Notes: generated from the letters alone by a model not told the origin. A stretch of DNA of 64,000 nt from Thermaurantimonas sp046295455 (GCA_046295455.1 JBKBNI010000003.1:124001-188000); one strand, 5' to 3'. Shown: positions 1-8,872, numbered from the stretch's first letter. Numbers and translations are program-made.

Positions 1-150
1 GGGTTCGCCTGCGTTGCGTGCCTTGTTTGGAATACTTCCTTCTGCTAATCCCACAAAATTGGCAACGGTCAGAGGTGCTTTTTCATATTCCAGATTGACG
101 GTAATCGTACCACGGTTGGTAACGATGTGTGCTAAGAGTTGATTGTTCAT
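1..150 (-). CDS. Cyclophilin-type peptidyl-prolyl isomerase, N-terminal fragment
   Basis: The first 50 codons of a gene that runs off the left edge. The ATG is at 150. The visible product begins MNNQLLAHIVTNRGTITVNL and continues through a TVANFVGLAEG stretch. That stretch closely matches TVANFAGLAEG in the complete cyclophilin domain of the next gene. Cyclophilins catalyse cis-trans isomerisation of prolyl bonds. No signal peptide is visible, so this copy is probably cytoplasmic, unlike the two lipoprotein isomerases that follow. The catalytic FHRVI region lies outside the window. It is on the same strand as the next two genes, with about 230 bases without a gene between them, so it may have its own promoter. 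Confidence 0.8.
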   Translation of the reverse strand, partial: MNNQLLAHIVTNRGTITVNLEYEKAPLTVANFVGLAEGSIPNKARNAGEP

Positions 151-383
151 TGTATAGTAAAGGTTTAATTTGAAAAATATGCCCCTCAAAGCCGCAAATT
201 CCCGGACAGATTTATAAACTGGGACATATACAGTTTTTACTCATTTGGAAGGGTATGGTGATGTTTGTCAACGGAGGTATGCAACCGCAAGGGGCATCTA
301 CCGGCTAATCGTGCAGAGAAATGTCATTCGGGGGCGGATGCCTCTGCGAAATAAGACCTATAACCCTCTTTCAGGACAGAGTA

Positions 384-1403
384 TTATTCTACGGCGAGAA
401 CTTCCACGTCAAAGATCAGATCGGAATTTGGCGGAATAACTCCTCCGGCTCCCCGCTCTCCGTAGCCAAGCTGAGGCGGAATCAGCAACCTGACTTTGGT
501 GCCGGGACCAAACATTTGCAGAGCCTCATCCCACCCTTTGATTACCTGACCCATACCGACCTGAAAGCGGAAAGGCTGACCTCTGTCGAGCGATGAATCG
601 ATCTTACGCCCGTCAGGCAGCGTGAGGGTGTAGTGGCATGTGACAAACTGCCCTTGTTTGGCAGGAGCTCCAGTGCCTTCCTGTGTGATGATGTAGGCCA
701 ATCCGCTGGGTGTGCTCTGCGCTGCTCGCTTGAGGGTCTCGAATGCTTCTCTGGACTTACGGGCTTCCATCTCCTGCTTCTCTTGCAGCGCTTTTCGGGC
801 TGTTTCAAAGGTCTTGGCAGGGTCGTAGTTTTTCATCTCTTTTCCTACGCGCAAAATTTTCACTTCGATCATTTCATCACCCTGCTCAATGGCATTGACC
901 ACCTCCTGACCTTCTACCACACGTCCGAAAACGGTGTGCCGCCCGTCGAGCCAGGGGGTCTCCTTGTGGGTGATAAAAAATTGTGAACCATTGGTACCTG
1001 GCCCTGCGTTGGCCATAGAGAGCACGCCGGGTCCGTCGTGTTTTAGCTCAGGGACGATTTCATCTTCAAACTGATAGCCCGGACCTCCCGAACCGTTTCC
1101 ACTTGGATCTCCCCCCTGGATCATAAAATCGGCAATGACGCGGTGAAATTTCAATCCGTTGTAGAAGGGCTGTCCCTTTTGTTTGGCTGTGTTTTCGATT
1201 TTGCCCTCGGCCAGACCGGCAAAGTTCGCAACGGTCATTGGAGTTTTGTCGTGATACAACTTTAGCAATATCTCTCCTTTGTTGGTTTTTATTACCGCAT
1301 AGAGTCCGTCTTCAAGTTTAGATGTTTTTCCACTGATTTTTGGCTGACTGTTGCACGATATACCAACGATCAGCAAGGCAATGATTCCGGCGATTTTTCT
1401 CAT
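384..1403 (-). CDS. Cyclophilin-FKBP fusion peptidyl-prolyl isomerase lipoprotein
   Basis: A 339-aa protein carrying two unrelated prolyl isomerase folds. Residues 1-17 form a lipoprotein signal with lipobox GISC, Cys17 being the lipidated residue, so the protein should sit on the periplasmic face of a membrane. Residues about 35-195 are a cyclophilin domain with FHRVI (86-90) and FMIQGGDP (93-100). A charged, probably helical linker (about 195-230) leads to an FKBP domain to the C-terminus, with the family-typical end GVIPPNSDLIFDVEVL. The likely role is folding of exported or outer-membrane proteins. It lies 8 bases downstream of a second FKBP lipoprotein gene on the same strand, probably in one operon. 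The domain calls are firm; the substrates are unknown. Confidence 0.92.
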   Translation of the reverse strand: MRKIAGIIALLIVGISCNSQPKISGKTSKLEDGLYAVIKTNKGEILLKLYHDKTPMTVANFAGLAEGKIENTAKQKGQPFYNGLKFHRVIADFMIQGGDPSGNGSGGPGYQFEDEIVPELKHDGPGVLSMANAGPGTNGSQFFITHKETPWLDGRHTVFGRVVEGQEVVNAIEQGDEMIEVKILRVGKEMKNYDPAKTFETARKALQEKQEMEARKSREAFETLKRAAQSTPSGLAYIITQEGTGAPAKQGQFVTCHYTLTLPDGRKIDSSLDRGQPFRFQVGMGQVIKGWDEALQMFGPGTKVRLLIPPQLGYGERGAGGVIPPNSDLIFDVEVLAVE

Positions 1404-1411
1404 TTGGATCT

Positions 1412-1954
1412 TTATTGGGTTTGAATTTTTTCAATTTTGATGGAATACACCACAGGTTGTCGCATACCTACTTCGTCGAGGTCTCCCGCAAGGCCGAAAG
1501 CCAGGTAGGAGGGCAATACCATCTGTATGCTGTCGCCTGGTCCGAAGAGCTTGAGCATTTCGTGTAGCCCGATTTCGGCGTCTTCCCGGTCAATGCGCAG
1601 TGTCCGGCGCTCCGAGGCATCTTCATAGATACGCTTGCCATTGAGCAGCTCCATTGTCGTGCGAAACACTACAATGTCACCTTCTTTGGCCCTTAGACTC
1701 TGCCCGCCACGCTTGAGGATTCTGTAATACACTCCGTTTGAATGCACGGCATACTCCCATTTTCGGCCTTTTACATATTCTTCAATGGCTTGATTTTCCG
1801 CTTTCAGGTATCTCCTGTTCATCTGGATCAGAGCTTCCCGATCAAGGTTCTGATGAAAGTCATCGAGGTTGTTCTGAGATTCTTTGTTGCGCTGCCCGCA
1901 AGACAGGGCGATCAGAGTGAACCCGATCAATATACCGTATTTCATCTTGTGCAT
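1412..1954 (-). CDS. FKBP-type peptidyl-prolyl isomerase lipoprotein (GldI-like)
   Basis: A 180-aa protein with a lipoprotein signal ending in the lipobox ALSC. An alternative start at the fourth codon (1945) gives a signal closer to the usual length. The C-terminal half (about 85-178) looks like an FKBP domain: a GDIVVFRTTMELLNGK strand region, a helix with KLFGPGDSIQMVLPSYLAFG, and a final VVYSIKIEKI strand. Lipid-anchored FKBPs of this size include the gliding protein GldI in Bacteroidota. I cannot tell from sequence alone whether this is GldI or a paralogue. It is the first gene of a probable two-gene unit with the cyclophilin-FKBP fusion and is divergent from trmB. Confidence 0.82.
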   Translation of the reverse strand: MHKMKYGILIGFTLIALSCGQRNKESQNNLDDFHQNLDREALIQMNRRYLKAENQAIEEYVKGRKWEYAVHSNGVYYRILKRGGQSLRAKEGDIVVFRTTMELLNGKRIYEDASERRTLRIDREDAEIGLHEMLKLFGPGDSIQMVLPSYLAFGLAGDLDEVGMRQPVVYSIKIEKIQTQ

Positions 1955-2037
1955 TCCTCAGGCAAAGATAACTGCTTGCTCCATCTTTCAGATAGCTTCC
2001 TTTTTCTTTGCACGACATCCGAAACAGTCATCCGGTT

Positions 2038-2709
2038 ATGGCGAAAAAAAAACTCAAAAAATTTGCAGAAAACGCTACGTATTCCCATTACACCGAGGTA
2101 TGGCGGCATACCACAGACCTGACAAATTATCCGCTTCGCGGACGTTGGGTTCACCAATTTTTTGGAAATGACAATCCCCTTGTGCTCGAGCTTGGATGCG
2201 GAAAAGGGCACTACACCGTAGGTCTGGCACGTCGGTTTCCGGACAAAAACTTTTTGGGAATTGATGTCAAAGGCGCACGCATCAACAGCGGCTGCCGTAT
2301 CGTCGCCAACGAAAAACTGACCAACGCGGGCTTCCTGAGGGCTGAGATTGAACTCATAGACCGGATCTTTGCCCCGAGCGAAATCTCAGAAATCTGGATT
2401 ACCTTTCCCGATCCGCAGATTAAGCACCGACGTGCCAAGCACCGACTCACGCATCCCGACTTCCTTCAACGCTATCGCCACATTCTCAAACCCGACGGTC
2501 AGATTCACTTAAAAACAGACAGCGAATTCCTCCACGGCTACACCTGCGGGATCTTGCAGATGACTCAAGCCAAGGTATTGGATGCCTTTTACGACATCGA
2601 CCTTCAGGCCGCTCATTCACATCCCTTGCTTTTTGAAATTCAAACCGAGTACGAGCAGCTGTTCAGGTCCGAGGGAAAGAAGATCACCTATCTGCGCTGG
2701 AGTTTTTAG
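2038..2709 (+). CDS. trmB: tRNA (guanine-N7)-methyltransferase TrmB
   Basis: Methylates G46 in the variable loop of tRNA using S-adenosylmethionine. The product is 223 aa from the ATG at 2038; an upstream alternative start at 2008 adds ten unconserved residues. The SAM-binding motif LELGCGKGHYTVGLA and the following FLGIDVKGARI acidic strand are clear. The family signature appears as TFPDPQIKHRRAKHRLTHP, a Bacteroidota-like variant of the FPDPWPKKRH motif. The C-terminal TEYEQLFRSEGKKITYLRW matches the conserved T-x-YE---G--I ending. It is transcribed alone, divergent from the FKBP gene, and is followed by a strong bidirectional terminator. Confidence 0.95.
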   Translation: MAKKKLKKFAENATYSHYTEVWRHTTDLTNYPLRGRWVHQFFGNDNPLVLELGCGKGHYTVGLARRFPDKNFLGIDVKGARINSGCRIVANEKLTNAGFLRAEIELIDRIFAPSEISEIWITFPDPQIKHRRAKHRLTHPDFLQRYRHILKPDGQIHLKTDSEFLHGYTCGILQMTQAKVLDAFYDIDLQAAHSHPLLFEIQTEYEQLFRSEGKKITYLRWSF

Positions 2710-2746
2710 GTGTCTGATGCGGAAATCCTTATTGCAATTAAATCTG

Positions 2747-2789
2747 AAACCCCATCTCCATGCACGTATGCACTGGAGGTGGGGTTTTT
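2747..2789. terminator. Bidirectional intrinsic terminator between trmB and the T9SS gene
   Basis: AAACCCCATCTCCA pairs with TGGAGGTGGGGTTT with a single G-T wobble and is followed by a T run. The left arm starts with A residues, so the hairpin has a T tract on both strands. It ends trmB on the plus strand and the large T9SS gene on the minus strand, which converge here. Confidence 0.9.
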
Positions 2790-2810
2790 GTCATAAAATC
2801 AGGAGATAAA

Positions 2811-5800
2811 CTACTGAACGATGAACTTGATTGCCTTCTGACTGGCTGCTGTACCTACGCGTAGAATATACACACCTGATGCAAGCCTGGGCAGCAGGAA
2901 GTCCTGGCGAAGACCTGCCTGAAGTGAAGATGTGGTTTCAAACACAATGCGTCCGCTCATATCTGATATTGCGAGGTGGGTATGCCCAAGATTTTCAAAA
3001 GCGTTGATGTACAGCGTACCATTGTATACCCATGCGTTGAAATGATCTGCTGCCAGGTCTTCGGTGCCTACTGCACTTCTGTTGAAGTGGAGTACAAAGC
3101 GATTCGCTGTATTGGAAGGATTGTGAACAAAGGTATAATCTCCCTGATTAAGAACGGTAAATGAGTTGGTCAGTTTATCCTCCAAGGTCACGGTGATGGA
3201 TGGGTCAAAGTCACTGACGTCAAACAGGCTGATGGTATAGGTTCCGGCTTCTGTACAGGTAAAGTGAGTTGTAAGTGCGTATGAACCTGTAAGCTCAGGC
3301 AACGTATTGATCGAGTAGTAGTCATTGCCTATTACACTGTAGAGCATCGGATATCCGTTCACACGGTTGAGCTTGTGTGCGTCATACATACCATCAAATC
3401 CGGTGGTAGCATCAGATTTGAAGAGGACATACATCTCGTCAGAGCGGTCGCTACGGCTGACCCGCACACTCACGCGGTCGAAATTTACCTGCGGTTTCAA
3501 CAGGCCGTTTCCTCCGGAAGCCGTGCGACGCGAAAGGGCGAATGTAAAGTTCTGGCCGGTATTGGTCGCCCGCACAAAAAAGGCTTCACCCGGCGACAGG
3601 TATCTCGCAGTTGAGGGCGTATTGGTCGAGGGATTATAAGACTCATAGCCCGTAGGAGTGCGCATGGACAGCGACTTTTCGCTTGATTCATTATCAGTAT
3701 CAAGACCATCGAGATCAAAGTCAGCATGGTAGGGATTAGCGAGCAGATTCCAGCCCTGGGTAGCAGACGGACTGGCGGTAAAATTGACTCCTGTGGGAGC
3801 AGCGCCATAGTCCATGGCGCGCACTACAGCGGAGGTATTCGCAGATAGGCTGCCAGTGAAGGTGATGTTGGTATTATCAGCCGGAATGGTAAAAAAGCCG
3901 TGTGGTGAATTCTCGCCGGCAGCAATGAAAATACCCTGACCACGGGTGAAGGTGCCGGTATGGGCTGATGTCCAGCCGGTCGTAGCTCCCCAATTGTACA
4001 CCGATGTAGAGGTAAACTGGCCTGTACCAATGGAGTTTATATTAATACCATCTACCGGTGAGCCGATGGCGTACCATTTATACGATGTGCCTGGAACAAG
4101 GCGCATCTCATGCTCGACGGTACCGGTGCCACTCACCGCACCGTAGATCAGGCGCGCATAAATGTCCTTCGTAGTCGCTTCAAGGGTAATGGTTCCGTTG
4201 TTGGTGAGGGTGCCGTTGACGGTGAGGGCAATATCCGGATCAACGACAACTTGTCCGCCTGTGTTGATCGTGAGATCATTGAGCGTCTGATTGGTGCTGA
4301 TGCGCAGGGTTCCACCGGAGTTGATCGTGACATTGTTTGTGGCCGGGATGGTGGTGCCACCGTTACGGTTGAGCTGAAGTGTACCGCCGTTGATGGTGGT
4401 GAGTCCGGCATAGGTATTTGCACCGGTCAGTTCCAGAGTTGAAGTGCCGCTTTTGGTCAGTGCAAGACCTCCTCCGGTTCCGTTTTCAATGGGTAAACCG
4501 AAAGTGGTTGAGGTGCTTCCATTAATGGTGAGAGTAGAAGCAGTAGCGCCGTTATTGCGGATGGATCCGCCACCCGCACCATTGCTCAGGGCTGCGATGG
4601 TTTGATTGTAACCGTTGAGGTCAAAAATACCTCCATTGCCGGAGGAGTTAGCCATGGTTACCTCTGTGGTTGTGGGAAGCGCATTGTCGATACCAAGGCG
4701 GATCACCCCTGAATTTGCTGCGTTAAAAATGGTGTTGCCTGTGTAGGTATGCACTGTATTGAGCGTTATGGTGCCCGCACCACCGGAAGAACCGGCAGCA
4801 AACATCAGATCAGCAGAGCCCGATATGACGGAGTTGACGGTAAGCGAATTACCAGAGGTAGCACCTATGGTGGTCCTATATGGGCTATTGTTGGTGATGG
4901 TGGCGGCACTTGTGAGCTGTGTATTGGGAGCAGTGCCGGCAATGCACACGTTACCGTAATTTGAAGAGGTTGTACCTGTGGTTATGGTGATGGGCACCTG
5001 AATCGAGGCTCCGCTCGCAGCAATGTTCAATCGTGAAGTATTTGATCCGGTTTGATTTAAGTTCATCGAAATGCTGGAGCCTGTTCCTCCGGTAATATCC
5101 CCGGCAACAGAAATCGTGCGGTTACCGGTTGTAGTGATGTCGTTGAACCGGAGCTCTACGCCGTCAGCAATTTCTATTGGTCCGGTGATGGTTCGGCCGG
5201 TGGTGTTGTCTGAAGTAATGGTGTAGCCGGTCGTATTGGCAAAAAGCCCGGTCACTGTCACGTTTCCAGTGAGGGTAACCACGCCGGCTGTACCTGCCAG
5301 AATTGCATCGTTATTATCTGCCCAGGTAGCCTGACTACCAGAGGCAATAGGCTGGCGCCAGGCGTTGGCAGTGTTCCAGATGCCCGTTCCACCGTTAGCA
5401 GGATTTGCCGTGATATCACCGCCATTCCAAAAATATCCTTCATATGTACCGAAATCCTCAATACCTGACGACCAATCGGTACCCTTACGACTGAAAATTT
5501 TGACATAATAAGTAGTTCCATTCGTCAATCCGGTGATGGTCTGCGGAGAGGAGAAACCTTTGTAAACGACATATCCACCGCCAAAGGCAGTACCTGAACC
5601 AAATGCCAGGTTAGCAGTGTAGCCGGAACCATCGCCGGTAGGGGTACCGGTTACGGCGCTTGATTCCTTTGCCACGATCATCACTTCGTCGTAGCAGGTA
5701 GGATTGGTCCAAGAAACGGTCATTGTTAAATTACCTGGTGAAAGGGAAAGCCCTGTTACGTTTGCAGTTGAAGTGCCACAACTGACAATTGTCTGCGCCC

Positions 5801-6899
5801 CGCCGGCGGTGATGGTGCCTGTAGGCGTGCCTGCTGCAAATGTGAAATTGCTCGCTGAGAGTGAGGGCACACTTACGGTATTGCCGGTGGTGGCAGGCCC
5901 TGCCACATCGGCGGTGATCCAGAAGTAGTGATCACCTATGGCACAAGTCTGACCTAAGCTGCCGAACGTCACAGCATCACCATTTGCAAGTCCGATCGCA
6001 CTGACCGTGCTCAATGGCGTACCACCGGGGAAAGTATTTGTGTTGTCTGTGAATAGCTTGAAGTTCAATACATCTCCAGCCACAAATGAGCCTCCGGCAT
6101 TAAAGGTTATTTGATTAAGCGTGGCATCTGCAGTAGCTACATTGACCCGGAAGCGGCTGATGATGTGGTTGACCGCACCCTGATCCACATTGCCTGCCGT
6201 CACCTGGCTGTTGTCGTGCAGGGTGATGGTGGGGGTGGCTGATGACCCGGTGATGGAGATGTTATCTACTGAAAAGGAAGGTCTTTCACCTGAACCAGAG
6301 ATATCTCTGATTACCCACCGCAATTGAACCACACTCTGATTTTCGCAGGCTGCGGGAAGTGTTACACTAATGGTCTCCACTTTCACAGAACCTGTCCCTG
6401 AGGTGTTAGTAGGGGTCAGTTGGCTTACATACTCCGATCCCGAGATATTTGTAAATCCCCCGGATGTTCCAACCCGGTACTGAAGACCAAGTTCGTTTGT
6501 TCGAGTGTTGTTCGTACGTTGAGTTGCAGCAGTGTATTGAACATTGATCGATGTAAATCCAGTGGTGTTTATGGCAAGACATATTGAACGCATATTACTG
6601 CCTGTGCTGAGCAGCCCTATTTTGCCATTCATATCATATACACCGGCAGAGTTTGTGGCATTAGTCCCTCCTGCCAAGATTTGATCTCCATTTGGCGCAG
6701 TGGTGGGATAAGAAGCACTAAGACTACCACTTATCGTCCATCCTTGAAAACCAGCCGGGTAGGTGGTTGAGCTTCCTGTAAAAGAAGCAAAATCTTGTGA
6801 ATAAGGCAACGATTGAGCTGTCGGATTGGTCTGTGTCCATCCTTCAAGGCTTAGGAGGCCAAGGCAGAGCAGTAGAGTAAGGGTAAAAATCTTTTTCAT
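2811..6899 (-). CDS. Giant T9SS-secreted protein with autotransporter-like beta repeats
   Basis: A 1362-aa protein predicted to be secreted to the cell surface by the type IX system. A signal peptide (MKKIFTLTLLLCLGLLSLEG..TQ, about 1-23) is followed by a jelly-roll-like region. A fibronectin-III-like segment (about 375-475) contains TVSWTNPTCYDEVMIVAKES and TGLTNGTTYYVKIFSRKG. A long Thr/Asn/Gly-rich stretch (about 530-930) holds passenger-type strand repeats such as GGTLQLNRNGGTTIP and GNGGIFDLNGYNQTIAALS. A C-terminal type A sorting domain (about 1285-1362) has LAISDMSGRIV, LASGVYILRV and KFIVQ. No catalytic motif is visible; an adhesin or matrix role is inferred. Its start lies 1 base after the stop of the small PxDGG gene, so the two are probably co-translated. 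Confidence 0.88.
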   Translation of the reverse strand: MKKIFTLTLLLCLGLLSLEGWTQTNPTAQSLPYSQDFASFTGSSTTYPAGFQGWTISGSLSASYPTTAPNGDQILAGGTNATNSAGVYDMNGKIGLLSTGSNMRSICLAINTTGFTSINVQYTAATQRTNNTRTNELGLQYRVGTSGGFTNISGSEYVSQLTPTNTSGTGSVKVETISVTLPAACENQSVVQLRWVIRDISGSGERPSFSVDNISITGSSATPTITLHDNSQVTAGNVDQGAVNHIISRFRVNVATADATLNQITFNAGGSFVAGDVLNFKLFTDNTNTFPGGTPLSTVSAIGLANGDAVTFGSLGQTCAIGDHYFWITADVAGPATTGNTVSVPSLSASNFTFAAGTPTGTITAGGAQTIVSCGTSTANVTGLSLSPGNLTMTVSWTNPTCYDEVMIVAKESSAVTGTPTGDGSGYTANLAFGSGTAFGGGYVVYKGFSSPQTITGLTNGTTYYVKIFSRKGTDWSSGIEDFGTYEGYFWNGGDITANPANGGTGIWNTANAWRQPIASGSQATWADNNDAILAGTAGVVTLTGNVTVTGLFANTTGYTITSDNTTGRTITGPIEIADGVELRFNDITTTGNRTISVAGDITGGTGSSISMNLNQTGSNTSRLNIAASGASIQVPITITTGTTSSNYGNVCIAGTAPNTQLTSAATITNNSPYRTTIGATSGNSLTVNSVISGSADLMFAAGSSGGAGTITLNTVHTYTGNTIFNAANSGVIRLGIDNALPTTTEVTMANSSGNGGIFDLNGYNQTIAALSNGAGGGSIRNNGATASTLTINGSTSTTFGLPIENGTGGGLALTKSGTSTLELTGANTYAGLTTINGGTLQLNRNGGTTIPATNNVTINSGGTLRISTNQTLNDLTINTGGQVVVDPDIALTVNGTLTNNGTITLEATTKDIYARLIYGAVSGTGTVEHEMRLVPGTSYKWYAIGSPVDGININSIGTGQFTSTSVYNWGATTGWTSAHTGTFTRGQGIFIAAGENSPHGFFTIPADNTNITFTGSLSANTSAVVRAMDYGAAPTGVNFTASPSATQGWNLLANPYHADFDLDGLDTDNESSEKSLSMRTPTGYESYNPSTNTPSTARYLSPGEAFFVRATNTGQNFTFALSRRTASGGNGLLKPQVNFDRVSVRVSRSDRSDEMYVLFKSDATTGFDGMYDAHKLNRVNGYPMLYSVIGNDYYSINTLPELTGSYALTTHFTCTEAGTYTISLFDVSDFDPSITVTLEDKLTNSFTVLNQGDYTFVHNPSNTANRFVLHFNRSAVGTEDLAADHFNAWVYNGTLYINAFENLGHTHLAISDMSGRIVFETTSSLQAGLRQDFLLPRLASGVYILRVGTAASQKAIKFIVQ

Positions 6900-6900
6900 T

Positions 6901-7092
6901 TTATTGATTTTTGGATTTTCTCAGATATTTATTTACACCCATACCTGCAGCTGCTGCTATGAGAAGTCCGACCCCTCCATCCAAGGGTACAGGGCCACCT
7001 GGTGGATCCGGTTGAGCGAAAAGTGAAACCGGTGCAATACACATGGCTGTCCATAATAAAGCCAACATCATAAGGTGTACAGATTTTTTCAT
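6901..7092 (-). CDS. 63-aa PxDGG small secreted/membrane protein (CTERM-like)
   Basis: A signal peptide (about 1-27, ending FA-Q) leaves a mature peptide of about 36 residues: a Pro/Gly-rich start, PVPLDGG, a hydrophobic segment GVGLLIAAAAGMGV and a basic tail NKYLRKSKNQ. Motif, hydrophobic helix and positive tail together give the layout of a C-terminal sorting signal such as PEP-CTERM. Small Bacteroidota proteins with a P(I/L)DGG motif have been described under a PID-CTERM-type name; I recall the family but cannot verify membership here. Nearly the whole mature protein is the sorting signal. It is the first gene of a unit with the giant T9SS protein, 1 base apart. No exosortase gene is in the window. 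Function unknown. Confidence 0.8.
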   Translation of the reverse strand: MKKSVHLMMLALLWTAMCIAPVSLFAQPDPPGGPVPLDGGVGLLIAAAAGMGVNKYLRKSKNQ

Positions 7093-7129
7093 TTTTTGTA
7101 ATAATTGTTTTAAATAATATTAAACAAAA

Positions 7130-7137
7130 CAAAAATA
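7130..7137 (-). promoter_or_regulatory. Possible Bacteroidota -7 box upstream of the PxDGG gene
   Basis: On the minus strand the sequence reads TATTTTTG, matching TAnnTTTG, 37 bases upstream of the small protein's ATG. No well-spaced TTG -33 element is present, so the call rests on one box and its position. Confidence 0.35.
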
Positions 7138-7617
7138 AGACGCTAAAGAAAATTTCTAATTTTACAAGGTTATGATTTTGTTATGATATCGTAAAACAAG
7201 CTTTTTCATAAAAGAAATTCCAAGATCAAAGAAAAAACACAACAAAAACAATCCCTGAATGAATCTTACTAATGATTTTCCTTCGCAAAAAATGCAAAAT
7301 TGATAAACTACAAAACAAACCGAATTTGGATATAAATAGACTTTATTTGTAATGAATTCTATAAAATTTCAATTTTTACTTTTTAAAAAAGCTAGCTCAA
7401 ACAGGGCAATTCTTGTGCACTTTTTTCTTGCAAGTATGATGCGAGTTATAGCTTTAGGGTTCAAAGGTTCTTCCTGAAGCATATTTGCTTTCAGAGATTT
7501 ACGCCCATTGCCACTTATTTTTACTCTTTTGAAATGCATTTTTCATCCCCTTTTTGGCCGGCCTAAGGACACGTATTGGCCCCAACGGTGCGTTTTTTAC
7601 GATAATATGATCAAGTG
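7138..7617. other. AT-rich intergenic region without a recognisable gene
   Basis: About 480 bases between two divergent genes. It is strongly AT-rich up to about 7400 and becomes more mixed towards the AcpH-like gene. I see no ORF with coding character, no repeat and no convincing RNA gene. It presumably carries the promoters of both flanking units. Confidence 0.5.
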
Positions 7618-8241
7618 ATGAACTACCTGGGTCATTTATACCTTTCTCTACCAGACCCGTCTTTCAGACTGGGAAATCTGATGGCTGACGGTCTGCCGGC
7701 GAAGGAGGCTGCCTTATATCCTGAACCTATGCAGGCAGGCTACCGGTTTCACCATTGGATAGATGACTATACAGACCGCCATCCCGCCTTCCGGCAGAGC
7801 AAGAATCTATTGGCCGAAAGCCAGGGACACTATGCCTCCGTCGTAGCAGATGTGCTCTATGACCACTTTCTCGCCAGGAATTGGGCAGAATATTCTACCG
7901 AAAGTCTTGAATCATTTAGCCAAACTTTTTACAATCAATACATTGGATTTAAAATGCCTCTTCCCCGGCGATTTACCCACATGATGCACTACATGATTCG
8001 ATACCGATGGCTGGAGTCGTATGCACACAGAGAAGGTCTGGAGCGCGCACTATATGGCCTGAGCCGACGAACTTCCCACCAAAACCGAATGAATGAAGCT
8101 ATGATCGCCATTGAGATCCACTATTCCAAACTGGAAATAGATTTTCGGATGATGATGGACGACATCCGAAGGCATGCAGCCGACTGGCTGTCGCAGCAGG
8201 TGCCTCCAGAGGAAACTACAGACGAAAACTTAAGCCCGTAA
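7618..8241 (+). CDS. Acyl carrier protein phosphodiesterase (AcpH/DUF479 family)
   Basis: A 207-aa protein of the AcpH family, HD-related hydrolases that remove the 4'-phosphopantetheine arm from holo-ACP. The conserved N-terminal block MNYLGHLYLS, then GNLMADG and GYRFHHWIDDYTDRHPAFR, is present, as is VVADVLYDHFLARNW, which supplies the remaining His/Asp metal-ligand candidates. The ATG at 7618 is preferred over the GTG at 7615 because family members begin MN(Y/F)L. Its 3' end overlaps the end of the convergent outer-membrane protein gene by 26 bases. Bacteroidota homologues are common, and the exact substrate has not been proved for most. Confidence 0.85.
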   Translation: MNYLGHLYLSLPDPSFRLGNLMADGLPAKEAALYPEPMQAGYRFHHWIDDYTDRHPAFRQSKNLLAESQGHYASVVADVLYDHFLARNWAEYSTESLESFSQTFYNQYIGFKMPLPRRFTHMMHYMIRYRWLESYAHREGLERALYGLSRRTSHQNRMNEAMIAIEIHYSKLEIDFRMMMDDIRRHAADWLSQQVPPEETTDENLSP

Positions 8242-8872
8242 CAAAGGAGAATTGAACAAACGGAGTTGAGGAAGCCAAATCTACGTTAATGCCGTTGCCC
8301 GGAGACCACCATACAAAACCGTTGACATCCAAGACGGGCATTAAAAGGTTTAATCCGGCATTAAGTCCTACTATGTTTGAAATGTAATAATTAAATCCAC
8401 TGCTGAACCCTACAGCGAAGCGAGTGACCGGGTCAAAGCTGCTCTGCACCGGATCAAATATGACTGCACCAATCTTCAATCCCCCCATAAGATCCGATTT
8501 TGGAGACAAAGGCCGCCTGCTCGAGAGTCCTGCCATGACATAATGGATATTCACCTGATTTTCAAATTTACCACCTTGTATCAGCACTGATTGCGCTTTG
8601 ACCAGTGTACTTTGGTAGTTGTAGGAGAATTCTGCTCCCTTGAAATCGTCAAAGAAATACGCTATACCTCCAGACCACATCGCCCCGTCTTTAATGCGAG
8701 CCCGCCCTCCATCAATGGGGAATGGGCTCCCAAAGGTGTAACCCGTCTGAACACGAGCGACCAATTGCTGAGTGGCCGACGGCAGTGCCGATAACAAGAA
8801 AAAGACAATCAGTGTTGGAACAGTAACAATATTTATACATACGTGTAATTTTTTCTTGTTGCACTTAATCAA
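8216..8872 (-). CDS. Outer-membrane beta-barrel protein, last gene of a partly decayed operon
   Basis: A 218-aa predicted outer-membrane protein. The probable signal peptide has hydrophobic core VPTLIVFFLLSALPSA. The remainder alternates hydrophobic and polar residues with aromatic strand ends (GGIAYFFDDFKGAEFSYNYQ, FNYYISNIVGLNAGLNLL) and finishes FVTGLSFRL, a barrel-like terminal strand. The only in-frame start before the signal is TTG at 8872, which overlaps the stop of the preceding gene as TTGA. It is probably translationally coupled to that gene, which is broken, so expression of this intact ORF may be reduced. Specific function not recognised. The 3' end overlaps the AcpH-like gene by 26 bases. 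Confidence 0.7.
   Translation of the reverse strand: MIKCNKKKLHVCINIVTVPTLIVFFLLSALPSATQQLVARVQTGYTFGSPFPIDGGRARIKDGAMWSGGIAYFFDDFKGAEFSYNYQSTLVKAQSVLIQGGKFENQVNIHYVMAGLSSRRPLSPKSDLMGGLKIGAVIFDPVQSSFDPVTRFAVGFSSGFNYYISNIVGLNAGLNLLMPVLDVNGFVWWSPGNGINVDLASSTPFVQFSFVTGLSFRL

Noticed and set aside
542..808. Second minus-strand frame inside the cyclophilin-FKBP gene
   Set aside because: It is out of frame with the clearly conserved isomerase domains and its translation is low-complexity basic sequence.
3367..3639. Open frames on the plus strand inside the giant T9SS gene
   Set aside because: They lie opposite a continuous 1362-codon gene with domain structure, and their translations show no family pattern.
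2960..6880. Repeated GGT/ACC-rich words suggesting a DNA repeat array
   Set aside because: They reflect Thr/Gly/Asn-rich beta-strand repeats of the encoded protein. The DNA copies are not exact or regularly spaced.
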